Below, piece after piece: positions 1-5,894 of a stretch of 6,003 bases of DNA. A model generated the notes under the pieces. It saw nothing but the letters and a program-made list of their open reading frames with translations. It was not told the DNA's origin and searched no databases. Made by a program: the position numbers and the translations under genes. The stretch is from Tidjanibacter sp. (GTDB taxonomy: Bacteria > Bacteroidota > Bacteroidia > Bacteroidales > Rikenellaceae), in contig JAGBYS010000174.1 in the NCBI GenBank assembly GCA_017628675.1, positions 1 through 6,003 of the forward strand. Direction: 5' to 3'. Every line of letters starts with the position of its first letter. Position 1 is the first letter of the stretch.

Positions 1-6
1 ACAAGT

Positions 7-27
7 GGGTCGTTACGACCCCTTTTT
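7..27 (+). terminator. Possible terminator of an upstream plus-strand gene
   Basis: GGGTCG and CGACCC form a perfect 6-bp stem with a TTA loop, followed by C and five T on the plus strand. This is the shape of a small intrinsic terminator for a gene lying left of the window and converging on folK. The stem is short, and no upstream gene is visible to confirm it. Read on the minus strand the hairpin is followed by ACTTGT, so it would be a poor terminator for folK. Confidence 0.4.
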
Positions 28-55
28 GTAAAAAGCTGCAATAAAATCTTTTAGT

Positions 56-71
56 GTAACCGTGAGGTTAC
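56..71 (-). terminator. Small hairpin downstream of folK, weak terminator candidate
   Basis: GTAACC and GGTTAC pair perfectly over 6 bp around a 4-base loop (GTGA on plus, TCAC on minus), 33 bases past the folK stop. On the minus strand an A/T-rich run containing ATTTTATT follows only after several bases, so the fit to an intrinsic terminator is weak. It is the best candidate seen for ending the holB-folK transcript. Confidence 0.25.
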
Positions 72-104
72 CATTCTACCTACTGCCTTGCTTCGGAGCC
101 ACTA

Positions 105-608
105 TCACTCGCCGCGACCGTTGTCGCTCATCTCCTCGAAGAGGGTGTGGATGGTCTTGCGCAGGGTGGGGTGAATCTTGTCGGGGGCAATCTCGTTCAG
201 GGGGCGCAGCACAAAGTCCCTATCCTGAATCAGGGGGTGGGGGATTTTGAGTGTGGGGGTGTCGATGACCTCATCGTCATAGAAGAGGATGTCGATGTCG
301 ATTGCGCGGGGAGCGAAGGGCTCGCCCGTCTGTGCCTTGATGCGTGCCTCCTCCTCGCGGTTGCGGCCCAGCTTAAGCTCAATCTCGAGCACCTTCTCGA
401 GCAGCTCCTCGGGTGAGAAGTCGGTGTCGAGGATGATTGCCTGGTTGTAGAAATTCTCCGACGAGGTGAAGCCCCAAGCCTTACTCTCGTAGCTGTGGGA
501 GCAGCGCAGGATGATACCCAAGTTCTTGTTGATCTCCTGCTGTGCGCGACGCAGAGTGTCCTTCACATCGCCTACATTTCCTCCTGTTATAATAATCGCT
601 TTTGCCAT
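105..608 (-). CDS. folK: 2-amino-4-hydroxy-6-hydroxymethyldihydropteridine pyrophosphokinase (HPPK)
   Basis: HPPK moves pyrophosphate from ATP to 6-hydroxymethyl-7,8-dihydropterin in the cytoplasm, the step before dihydropteroate synthase in folate synthesis. The 167-residue protein has the usual length of a stand-alone HPPK. The glycine-rich N-terminal strand GGNVGD is at residues 9-14. The family signature FAPRAIDIDIL is at 98-108, with the two magnesium-binding aspartates expected at D104 and D106. The C-terminal block HPLIQDRDFVLRPLNEIAPD is at 124-143. The ATG at 608 puts the first beta strand (AIIITGG) at the normal distance from the start, and no better start exists. The gene lies 52 bases after holB on the same strand with no promoter box seen between, so co-transcription is likely. 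There is no fusion to folB or folP, and no key residue is missing. Confidence 0.95.
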   Translation of the reverse strand: MAKAIIITGGNVGDVKDTLRRAQQEINKNLGIILRCSHSYESKAWGFTSSENFYNQAIILDTDFSPEELLEKVLEIELKLGRNREEEARIKAQTGEPFAPRAIDIDILFYDDEVIDTPTLKIPHPLIQDRDFVLRPLNEIAPDKIHPTLRKTIHTLFEEMSDNGRGE

Positions 609-660
609 ATCTTTTGTTGTGTTATTTATTTGTGGTTTTAGGTTTGTTTTCGTCTTTTTG

Positions 661-1791
661 TTATCCCCTCATTGCGATTAGTTTGCTTGTTGCCAGCGCA
701 AAGTGGGTGAGCACCATTCGTGGGTTGCCGTTCTGCACAAGGTCCCTCAGCGCGCGCTCCATCTCGGCCACCAGAGCCTCCACATTGTGGTTGGCAACAT
801 AGGGTGCAAACTTGAGGCAGAACTCCCTCTCCTGGCCCCAGAGGTGGCTCAGGTTGTCGAGGCCGGCGGTGAGCATATAGCTCTCACGGATGAGCCCCAG
901 GGCATACTCGAAGAAGTTTTTCTGCGCCTCACGCCCTGCCGAGGCCAGCTGGTCGGCCCAGTCGAAGAGCTCCAGGTGGCGGTTGCTGAACGACAGACGC
1001 ATAAGCCTCGTGAAGAGCTCGAAGTTGTCGGTCTGGGCGGCACCCTCGGTGGCCAGCACTCGCCTAAGGGCGATGATGGAGCCGTCGGCTATGCGTGCGG
1101 CTGCGGCGGCACTCTCGGGGGTGGCTCCGAGCCTCTCAACGGCATAGGCGGCCAGGGCTTCGGGCTCAATGCGCCCCACATTTATGGGCTGTGTGCGCGA
1201 GATGATGGTGTCCAGAAGTTGCTCGGGATGCTCGGTGATGAGCATAAAGAGGGTCTTATCCCAGGGCTCCTCGAGAATCTTCAGCAGGGTGTTGGCCGCC
1301 TCGCGGTTCATATTCTCGGGCATCCAGATGATGACACTCTTGAACTCGCCCTCGAAGGCCTTGAAGGAGAGTTTGCGGATGATGGAGTCGGCCTCCTTCT
1401 TGGGGATGATGCCCTGTGAGTTGCCCGCCTCGATGGCCTCATACCACTCCTTCTGGTCGAAGATCGCATCGTGGGCCTTCACAAACTCCCTCCACTCGCC
1501 AATGAAGGAGTCGCTGGTGGGATTCTTCGTGGGGTTCACGATGGGGAAGGTGAAGTGCATATCGGGGTGTGCGAGGTTCTCAATCTGCACACACGAGGGG
1601 CATTTGCCGCAGGGCTCGCCGCCCTCGCGATGGGGGCAGTGGAGGTATTGGATGTAGGCCAAAGCCACCTGAAGGGTGCCCCAACCACACTCACCCACAA
1701 TGAGTTGTGCGTGGCTAACACGACCCGTGTCGATGTTGCGACGCAGGGTGTCGAGCAGTTCTTTGTGACCTATCACTTGGCTAAACTTCAT
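661..1791 (-). CDS. holB: DNA polymerase III subunit delta' (clamp-loader AAA+ subunit)
   Basis: This protein is the delta' subunit of the replicative clamp loader, which opens and loads the sliding clamp with delta and the DnaX subunits. At 376 residues it is near family length. The N-terminal AAA+ core includes VIGHKELLDTL (6-16), a P-loop-like segment GECGWGTL (33-40), a zinc module with C52, C61, C64 and C67, the LLKILEEP helix (169-176) and the sensor/arginine-finger motif SRT (198-200). A helical collar domain follows. The P-loop lacks the lysine of GxxGxGK; this suits delta', which is known not to act as an ATPase. The ATG at 1791 begins MKFSQVIGHK, the usual N-terminus. The frame opens 12 codons further upstream from a TTG at 1827, but that would start inside the -7 box. 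Its own promoter lies just upstream, and folK follows. Confidence 0.94.
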   Translation of the reverse strand: MKFSQVIGHKELLDTLRRNIDTGRVSHAQLIVGECGWGTLQVALAYIQYLHCPHREGGEPCGKCPSCVQIENLAHPDMHFTFPIVNPTKNPTSDSFIGEWREFVKAHDAIFDQKEWYEAIEAGNSQGIIPKKEADSIIRKLSFKAFEGEFKSVIIWMPENMNREAANTLLKILEEPWDKTLFMLITEHPEQLLDTIISRTQPINVGRIEPEALAAYAVERLGATPESAAAAARIADGSIIALRRVLATEGAAQTDNFELFTRLMRLSFSNRHLELFDWADQLASAGREAQKNFFEYALGLIRESYMLTAGLDNLSHLWGQEREFCLKFAPYVANHNVEALVAEMERALRDLVQNGNPRMVLTHFALATSKLIAMRG

Positions 1792-1824
1792 CTTCTGGCA
1801 CTTTAATGGTTGATATGCAAACAA

Positions 1825-1832
1825 CAAAGATA
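1825..1832 (-). promoter_or_regulatory. Bacteroidota-type -7 box for holB-folK
   Basis: On the minus strand this reads TATCTTTG, an exact match to the Bacteroidota -7 consensus TAnnTTTG. It lies 33 bases before the holB ATG, which predicts a leader of about 25-30 bases. No clean TTTG is seen at the expected -33 spacing; only T-rich sequence (TTTTTTC) is nearby. The box lies just past the dut terminator, as expected for the start of a new unit. Confidence 0.65.
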
Positions 1833-1874
1833 AGGTTTTTTTCCGAAAAAACTATGTTTTTTCCACCGAGGCAT

Positions 1875-1908
1875 AAAAACGGGCGCGAGAACCGAAGCTC
1901 CCGCGCCC
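1875..1908 (-). terminator. Strong intrinsic terminator of the rlmN-flippase-dut unit
   Basis: On the minus strand GGGCGCGGGAGC and GTTCTCGCGCCC form a 12-bp stem (two G-T pairs) closed by a C(TTCG)G tetraloop, one of the most stable RNA loops, followed by G and five T. It begins 28 bases after the dut stop. A second small hairpin, CCTCCC with GGGAGG around a 4-base loop (1918-1933), sits directly after the dut stop. On the plus strand no T tract follows, so it acts leftward. Confidence 0.88.
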
Positions 1909-1935
1909 TGATTTCGCCCTCCCGAGTGGGAGGTG

Positions 1936-2367
1936 TTATTTGCCCGTGCTGCCGAAGCCGCCTGCGCCACGCGAGGTGTCGGAGAGCTCCTCGGCGGCCT
2001 CCCACTCCACTTGTGCGTGCTGAGCCACAACGAGTTGGGCTATGCGCTCGCCGTCGTTGATGGTGAACTCCTCGGAGGAGAGGTTGGCCAGGATGACCTT
2101 CACCTCGCCACGGTAGTCGGCATCGATAGTGCCAGGGGCGTTCAGCACCGTGAGGCCATATTTTGCGGCCAGACCACTGCGAGGCCTTACCTGCATCTCG
2201 TAGCCTGCGGGCAGCTCCACAAACAGTCCTGTGGGGATGAGTGCGCGGGCCAGAGGTTTGAGTACGATGGGCTCATCGAGGTTGGCCCTGACATCCATAC
2301 CCGCCGACAGCGCTGTTTCGTAGCGGGGCAGGTCGTGGTGGGAGCGGTTGATAACTTTCACTTTCAT
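1936..2367 (-). CDS. dut: dUTP diphosphatase (trimeric dUTPase)
   Basis: The enzyme hydrolyses dUTP to dUMP and pyrophosphate, which keeps uracil out of DNA and feeds thymidylate synthesis. All five trimeric dUTPase motifs are present in order: AGMDVRA (22-28), PRSGLA (62-67), [11 protein letters not shown] (79-89) with the expected catalytic D84 and uracil-stacking Y85, ERIAQLV (107-113), and the glycine-rich C-terminal arm [11 protein letters not shown] (133-143). The 143-residue length is typical for the family. The ATG at 2367 is the natural start, and MKVKVIN is a normal first strand. The gene lies 21 bases after the flippase stop on the same strand and is followed by a strong terminator, so it is the last gene of that unit. 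Its link to the flippase looks like co-transcription, not shared biochemistry. Confidence 0.97.
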   Translation of the reverse strand: MKVKVINRSHHDLPRYETALSAGMDVRANLDEPIVLKPLARALIPTGLFVELPAGYEMQVRPRSGLAAKYGLTVLNAPGTIDADYRGEVKVILANLSSEEFTINDGERIAQLVVAQHAQVEWEAAEELSDTSRGAGGFGSTGK

Positions 2368-2388
2368 AGTTATAGGTTTTTTGTTGTA

Positions 2389-3855
2389 CTATTTTAGTCG
2401 CAAAACGGAGCGCACAAGGCCTCCGATGTTTATCCTCTCGCGGCGCACTGCGTATACAAAGAAGAGTATCAGCATTGCGCTGTTGCAGAGGTATTTAAGA
2501 GCAGGTGCAAGTTGTGTGGTAAGGAGTGATAGGCCCCACAAGACGGCCGCCACAGCCACATAGGTGAAGATGGCTTTCAGATTGTAAGGAATGGGGTAGT
2601 GTTTCTGACCCAGGCGGTAGCTCAGCACGACCATCGCCAGCTCACATATAACCCTCGCCAAGGCCGCACCGGCATAGCCAAGCACGGGCACGAGCAGGAT
2701 GTTGAAAACGATGGTGAAAACAAGTCCGGTGCCCGTAATCCAGATGGCATATTTGGTCGCCCCCGTCTGCTTGTACCAGAAGGAGAGGTTGAGCACCACG
2801 CCACTCAGAGCGTTGCTCACCAAGACCATCGGCAGGATGTACATACCCTCCCTGAAATCGGGGCCTACGATGAGTGCAAAGAGGTCACTAAAGAGCGTGA
2901 TAAAGAGGAAGATAGCAAGGCTCACTATCACAAAGTACTTCATCACTTCGGCATTGGAGTTCTTGAACTCATCCTTCTTAAATTCGGCCAGGAAGAAGGG
3001 CTCGGCGGCCATTCGGTACATCTGCGTGAAGAGCAGCATCACCACGCCAATCTTCACCACCGCGCCATAGACGCCCAGTGCCGCCAGACTCTCCTCGGCG
3101 GGCATCAGGAACTTGATCATTTGGCGGTCTATGAACTCGTTGGCCGTGCCTGCAATGCCACTCAGAAGCAGCGGCAACGAGTAGAGGAAGATGGTCTTGA
3201 GTCGTTTGGGCTCGATGCGTGGCAGGGTGCCTCGGCACGAGAGGAGTAACAAAATGAAAGTGAGGGTGCTCGCTATGAGGTTTGCAACAAAGGCGTAACC
3301 CGGGTCGGAGGGCTCGGCGAAGAACCTAAACATTTCGGGCTGAGCCGAGTAGAACCAGATGCAGAGTCCTATGTTGATGATTACGGATAGTAGGCGGATG
3401 GTCACAAATCGTAGTGCTCGGCCCTCCTGTCTGAGGCGTGCGAAGGGGATGGCGCCCGCCACATCGAAGAAGATAATAAGGCCCATAATCCAAACATAGT
3501 CGCTCCCCGCATAGCCCATAGCCGAGGAGAGCCCCTCCTCAAAGAGGAGCACTGCGCCCAAAAACAGCGTGGCCGCCATAAGTACCGCACCCCAGGTTGT
3601 GGCATAGACCCTGCGGCGCTCATCCTCGCCCTCGGCCTTGGCCGCAAAGCGGAAGTAGCCGCTCTCCATACCCATCGTGAGGACCACCAGAGCAAAGGGA
3701 ATCAGGGCGTAGATGTCCGTGATGATGCCATACTCGGCGGGGGTCATAAAGCGGGTGTAGTAGGGCACCAAGAGGTAGTTGAGCAGTCGTGCCACGACGC
3801 TGCTTATGCCGTAGATGGCCACTTGGCCCGCAAGTTTTGTTAGATTAGCTGCCAT
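2389..3855 (-). CDS. MOP-superfamily lipid-linked oligosaccharide flippase (Wzx-like)
   Basis: This 488-residue inner-membrane protein has about 14 hydrophobic helices, at roughly residues 9-30, 44-66, 84-106, 120-138, 150-170, 187-207, 222-240, 260-280, 305-329, 338-360, 367-389, 393-413, 427-447 and 454-471. That number is standard for the polysaccharide-transporter branch of the MOP superfamily. The N-terminal segment, with FMTPAEYGIIT at 36-46 after the first helix, is a hallmark of Wzx-type flippases, which move undecaprenyl-linked sugar units across the membrane. The substrate cannot be told from sequence, and no glycosyltransferases are nearby, so this is probably a stand-alone flippase and not part of a capsule locus. 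It starts 12 bases after the rlmN stop and ends 21 bases before dut, which implies one transcript. A MurJ role is less likely because the N-terminus is Wzx-like. Confidence 0.92.
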   Translation of the reverse strand: MAANLTKLAGQVAIYGISSVVARLLNYLLVPYYTRFMTPAEYGIITDIYALIPFALVVLTMGMESGYFRFAAKAEGEDERRRVYATTWGAVLMAATLFLGAVLLFEEGLSSAMGYAGSDYVWIMGLIIFFDVAGAIPFARLRQEGRALRFVTIRLLSVIINIGLCIWFYSAQPEMFRFFAEPSDPGYAFVANLIASTLTFILLLLSCRGTLPRIEPKRLKTIFLYSLPLLLSGIAGTANEFIDRQMIKFLMPAEESLAALGVYGAVVKIGVVMLLFTQMYRMAAEPFFLAEFKKDEFKNSNAEVMKYFVIVSLAIFLFITLFSDLFALIVGPDFREGMYILPMVLVSNALSGVVLNLSFWYKQTGATKYAIWITGTGLVFTIVFNILLVPVLGYAGAALARVICELAMVVLSYRLGQKHYPIPYNLKAIFTYVAVAAVLWGLSLLTTQLAPALKYLCNSAMLILFFVYAVRRERINIGGLVRSVLRLK

Positions 3856-3867
3856 TGTTGTTGGTTG

Positions 3868-4884
3868 TTATTTGCGACCGGCCTCGCCCGAGAGCAGACC
3901 ACACGCCGCCTTGATATCCTCGCCCCTGGAGGCTCGGATGGTTGTCATAATGCCCTTCTTGGTGAGGGTGTCGCGGAAGCGAATCATCTTCTCCCCGTCG
4001 GGGCTCACATAGGGCGAGTCGGGGATGGCGTGGAAGCGGATGAGGTTTATGCGACACTTGAGTCCGTCGAGCAGTCGGCAGAGCTCCTTGATGTGCTCGG
4101 GCGAATCGTTCATCCCCTTCAGCACGATGTACTCGAAGCTCACGCGGCGCTGATGGGAGAAATCATATTGCTTCAGGAGAGCAACCACATCGCGTATGGG
4201 AAATGCTTTTTCGACGGGCATAATCTCCTTGCGCTGCTCACTAAAGGGGTTGTGGAGCGACACGGCAAGGTGCACCTGCGACTCCTCCATAAAGCGCCTG
4301 AGGTTGGGGATGACGCCCACGGTGGAGAGTGTCACCCTCGTTGGACTCCACCCGAAGCCCCACGCCGAGGTCATAACCTCCAGTGCACGCAGAACATTGT
4401 CGGGGTTATCGAGGGGCTCGCCCATACCCATCAGCACCACATTGGTGATGCGCTCCCTCTCGGGCAGCGAGCATATCTGGTTGAGAATCTCGGCCACTGA
4501 GAGGTCGCCGTGGTAGCCTCCTCGGCCCGTGAAGCAGAACTTGCACCCCATTTTGCACCCCGCTTGGGAAGAGATACAGAGAGTTGCACGGTCACCATCG
4601 GGAATGAAGGCGCTCTCGATGCGCTGTCCGCCCGCCACCACGAAGATGTACTTCTTGGTGCCGTCCGAGCTCTCCGACACACTCACGGGGGCACTCAACC
4701 CCAGCGAGTAGTGCTCTGAGAGGGCTTTGCGACCCGCCAGCGAGATGTTGGTCATCTGCTCAAAAGAGGTTGCCCCCTTCTTGTATATCCACTCGGCCAG
4801 CTGTGTGGCGGCAAACTTGGGCAGCCCCACGCTCTGTGCAACTGCCTTGAGTTCTTCGATGTTCTTTCCTAAAAGTGACTCCAT
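3868..4884 (-). CDS. rlmN: Dual-specificity 23S rRNA A2503 / tRNA A37 C2-methyltransferase
   Basis: RlmN is a radical-SAM enzyme that methylates C2 of A2503 in 23S rRNA and of A37 in some tRNAs. The radical-SAM 4Fe-4S cysteines are C110, C114 and C117 (CKMGCKFC). The two RlmN-specific cysteines are also present: C103 in LCISSQ and the methyl-carrying C328 in AACGLL. GMGEPLDN is at 153-160. The N-terminal helical domain has the usual EELKAVAQ and WIYKKG segments. The 338 residues from the ATG at 4884 are a normal length. The frame stays open far upstream, antisense to def, but that part has no family similarity and is not coding. Cfr, the C8-methylating relative, is less likely because the C-terminal ACG region and overall form are RlmN-like. 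It is the first gene of the rlmN-flippase-dut unit, and a -7 box ends only 4 bases before its start codon. Confidence 0.96.
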   Translation of the reverse strand: MESLLGKNIEELKAVAQSVGLPKFAATQLAEWIYKKGATSFEQMTNISLAGRKALSEHYSLGLSAPVSVSESSDGTKKYIFVVAGGQRIESAFIPDGDRATLCISSQAGCKMGCKFCFTGRGGYHGDLSVAEILNQICSLPERERITNVVLMGMGEPLDNPDNVLRALEVMTSAWGFGWSPTRVTLSTVGVIPNLRRFMEESQVHLAVSLHNPFSEQRKEIMPVEKAFPIRDVVALLKQYDFSHQRRVSFEYIVLKGMNDSPEHIKELCRLLDGLKCRINLIRFHAIPDSPYVSPDGEKMIRFRDTLTKKGIMTTIRASRGEDIKAACGLLSGEAGRK

Positions 4885-4888
4885 ACCG

Positions 4889-4919
4889 CAAAGATACGCC
4901 TCAATCTTGAAACTTGAAA
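4889..4919 (-). promoter_or_regulatory. Promoter of rlmN, implying a near-leaderless mRNA
   Basis: The minus strand has TATCTTTG (4889-4896), an exact TAnnTTTG match. A TTTC (4916-4919), one base off TTTG, lies 19 bases upstream, close to the usual -33 spacing. The box ends 4 bases before the rlmN ATG, so transcription should begin at or next to the start codon. Confidence 0.65.
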
Positions 4920-4964
4920 ACTCCGCCTCACTTTTTTGCACTGCCAGGGGCAGAGGGTGGGTGT

Positions 4965-4990
4965 TTTGGCCAAAAAAGTTCATAACTTTG
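4965..4990 (+). promoter_or_regulatory. Promoter of the deformylase gene
   Basis: TAACTTTG at 4983-4990 matches the Bacteroidota -7 consensus exactly. It lies 23 bases before the ATG at 5014, which predicts a leader of about 18 bases. The nearest upstream TTTG (4965-4968) is only 14 bases away from the box, short of the usual 19-21, so the -33 element is doubtful. It is divergent from the rlmN promoter within a 129-base intergenic region. Confidence 0.6.
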
Positions 4991-5013
4991 TGCCAAAGAA
5001 AAGATGCACTACT

Positions 5014-5601
5014 ATGATAAAAACCGTGAAAAAATACTTCGCACTGCTGATTGCCATCCCCATCTGGGTGGGCTGCTCGTCGGCGTGGAGCGAGGGCGAA
5101 AGGGTACTTATAAATGAGGCCGACTACTCTCGAATGAGGGTTGTAACTATCGCCAACGAGGCAGACTCGCTGTTGTTGCGCACACCCTCCAAACCGCTGA
5201 CACAAAGGCATATAAAGGCACCCGAGTTTGGACGCCTTGTGGCCTCGATGGTCGAGACGGTTGGCGACCCCGAGAATGAGGGTGTGGGCATTGCGGCCCC
5301 ACAGGTTGGCGTGCTCCGCAGGGTGGTTGTGGTGCAACGCTTCGACAAAGAGGGGACCCCCTTTGAGGTCTATGTGAATCCCGAGATTGTGGCCCGTGGA
5401 GAGCGTGTTGTCCTCGGCCCCGAGGGGTGTCTGTCGGTGCCCGACCGCAGAGAGGATGTGTCCCGAGCCACGGAGATAACCCTCCGCTACTGCGACGCGG
5501 TGACCTTCGAACTTCGCGAGGAGAGGGTGGAGGGCTTCACGGCCGTCATCTTCCAGCACGAAATCGACCACCTCGACGGCATCCTCTACATCGACCGTTG
5601 A
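5014..5601 (+). CDS. def: Peptide deformylase with a lipoprotein-type signal sequence
   Basis: Peptide deformylases remove the formyl group from N-formyl-methionine of new proteins, using a metal held by one Cys and two His. All three family motifs are intact: GVGIAAPQ (90-97), EGCLS (137-141, metal ligand C139) and QHEIDH (181-186, ligands H182 and H186, catalytic E183), so activity is likely. Residues 1-21 have lysines (MIKTVKK), a hydrophobic run (YFALLIAIPIWV) and then GCSS, with C21 a candidate lipidated cysteine. The Trp at -3 is not ideal for a lipobox. The ATG at 5014 has a -7 box at the right distance. An internal ATG at 5134 (residue 41) would give a plain 155-residue cytoplasmic enzyme, but the intervening residues would go unexplained. 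I recall Bacteroidota deformylases with similar N-terminal extensions. A further in-frame extension upstream, to 4936, would overlap the promoter and is unlikely. The gene faces the tRNA convergently. Confidence 0.93.
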   Translation: MIKTVKKYFALLIAIPIWVGCSSAWSEGERVLINEADYSRMRVVTIANEADSLLLRTPSKPLTQRHIKAPEFGRLVASMVETVGDPENEGVGIAAPQVGVLRRVVVVQRFDKEGTPFEVYVNPEIVARGERVVLGPEGCLSVPDRREDVSRATEITLRYCDAVTFELREERVEGFTAVIFQHEIDHLDGILYIDR

Positions 5602-5607
5602 AAGGTG

Positions 5608-5642
5608 TTCTCCACGAAAAAAGGCAGACCAGAAGTCTGCCT
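5608..5642 (-). terminator. Hairpin A: leftward terminator, partial copy of hairpin B
   Basis: AGGCAGAC (5622-5629) and GTCTGCCT (5635-5642) form a perfect 8-bp stem with a 5-base loop. On the minus strand a T run follows directly, giving a good intrinsic terminator for leftward transcription. On the plus strand ATAAAGG follows, so it should stop def poorly although it starts 20 bases after the def stop. Bases 5608-5629 match 5760-5781 of hairpin B at 20 of 22 positions, so the two are copies of one element. Confidence 0.7.
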
Positions 5643-5680
5643 ATAAAGGATGTGGATTTTGCAGAGGTTGCGGGTTTGTC

Positions 5681-5742
5681 TAAATCCCGAATTATCGGGA
5701 GCTTGCTCCCGACCAAGTCCCCCTTTCGCAAAGGGGGATTTA
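5681..5742. repeat. Nested palindromic intergenic element
   Basis: The outer arms TAAATCCC (5681-5688) and GGGATTTA (5735-5742) are perfect inverted repeats. Inside are TCCCGA (5685-5690) with TCGGGA (5695-5700), TCGGGAGC (5695-5702) with GCTCCCGA (5705-5712), and CCCCCTTT (5719-5726) with AAAGGGGG (5730-5737). Because arms are shared, the element can fold in alternative ways. No protein is encoded. It resembles REP-like intergenic palindromes, but copy number cannot be judged from this window. Confidence 0.7.
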
Positions 5743-5758
5743 GGGGGAATGTGGCACC

Positions 5759-5810
5759 ATTCTCCACAAAAAAAGGCAGCCATTTCGGCTGCCTGCTTTT
5801 TGTGGAGAAT
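5759..5810. terminator. Hairpin B: long composite hairpin, bidirectional terminator
   Basis: The 14-base outer arms at 5759-5772 and 5797-5810 are perfect inverted repeats (ATTCTCCACAAAAA and its complement). An inner 8-bp stem, AGGCAGCC (5774-5781) with GGCTGCCT (5787-5794), has a 5-base loop, and only a 1-by-2 internal loop separates the stems. The inner stem is followed by seven T on the minus strand and by GC plus five T on the plus strand, so it may terminate both def readthrough and the tRNA side. The right outer arm overlaps the tRNA acceptor-end remnant. Confidence 0.78.
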
Positions 5811-5826
5811 ACGAGAGTCGAACTCG
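5803..5826 (-). pseudogene. tRNA 3'-end remnant (T arm plus acceptor strand)
   Basis: On the minus strand this reads most of a T stem, the T loop TTCGACT, the T-stem 3' arm CTCGT, the acceptor strand ATTCTCC and discriminator A. It is identical to the tail of the tRNA at the right edge. With the flanking TTTG the identity spans 28 bases (5799-5826 against 5966-5993) and then stops abruptly inside the T stem. No D arm or anticodon arm follows, so it cannot be a working tRNA. The next 16 bases form an unrelated hairpin. Confidence 0.85.
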
Positions 5827-5842
5827 GGGTGCTCGCGCACCC
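5827..5842. repeat. Short G/C-rich hairpin next to the tRNA remnant
   Basis: GGGTGC (5827-5832) and GCACCC (5837-5842) form a perfect 6-bp stem with loop TCGC. It starts exactly where identity to the tRNA tail ends. No T tract follows on either strand, so a terminator role is not supported. Confidence 0.5.
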
Positions 5843-5860
5843 TACGGGTCATATAGACAA

Positions 5861-5890
5861 TCCTCCCAAACCCTCCTTTGAGAAGGAGGG
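5861..5890. repeat. C/G-rich intergenic palindrome
   Basis: CCCTCCTT (5871-5878) and AAGGAGGG (5883-5890) form a perfect 8-bp stem with loop TGAG, preceded by TCCTCCC (5861-5867). The layout (C-rich run, palindrome with a CCTT/AAGG core) resembles the CCCCCTTT/AAAGGGGG part of the element at 5681-5742, which suggests related intergenic repeat families. No coding signal is seen. Confidence 0.55.
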
Positions 5891-5894
5891 CTTC

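Noticed and set aside
703..1419. 238-codon plus-strand open frame inside holB
   Set aside because: It is the antisense shadow of a well-supported holB reading frame, a common effect of the skewed codon use; no recognisable domain.
1792..1827. Upstream TTG start adding 12 residues to HolB
   Set aside because: The start would sit within the -7 promoter box at 1825-1832, and the canonical HolB N-terminus begins at the ATG at 1791.
1781..2060. Small open frames over the dut-holB gap
   Set aside because: They run through a strong terminator and the holB promoter and overlap dut out of frame, with no similarity to known proteins.
2599..3249. 216-codon plus-strand open frame inside the flippase gene
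   Set aside because: It is antisense to a complete 14-helix flippase; its His/Glu-rich low-complexity translation is typical of a shadow frame.
4885..5571. Long open frame extending rlmN upstream by 229 codons, antisense to def
   Set aside because: It lies opposite a clear deformylase gene, has no RlmN family similarity, and crosses the rlmN promoter. RlmN is complete from the ATG at 4884.
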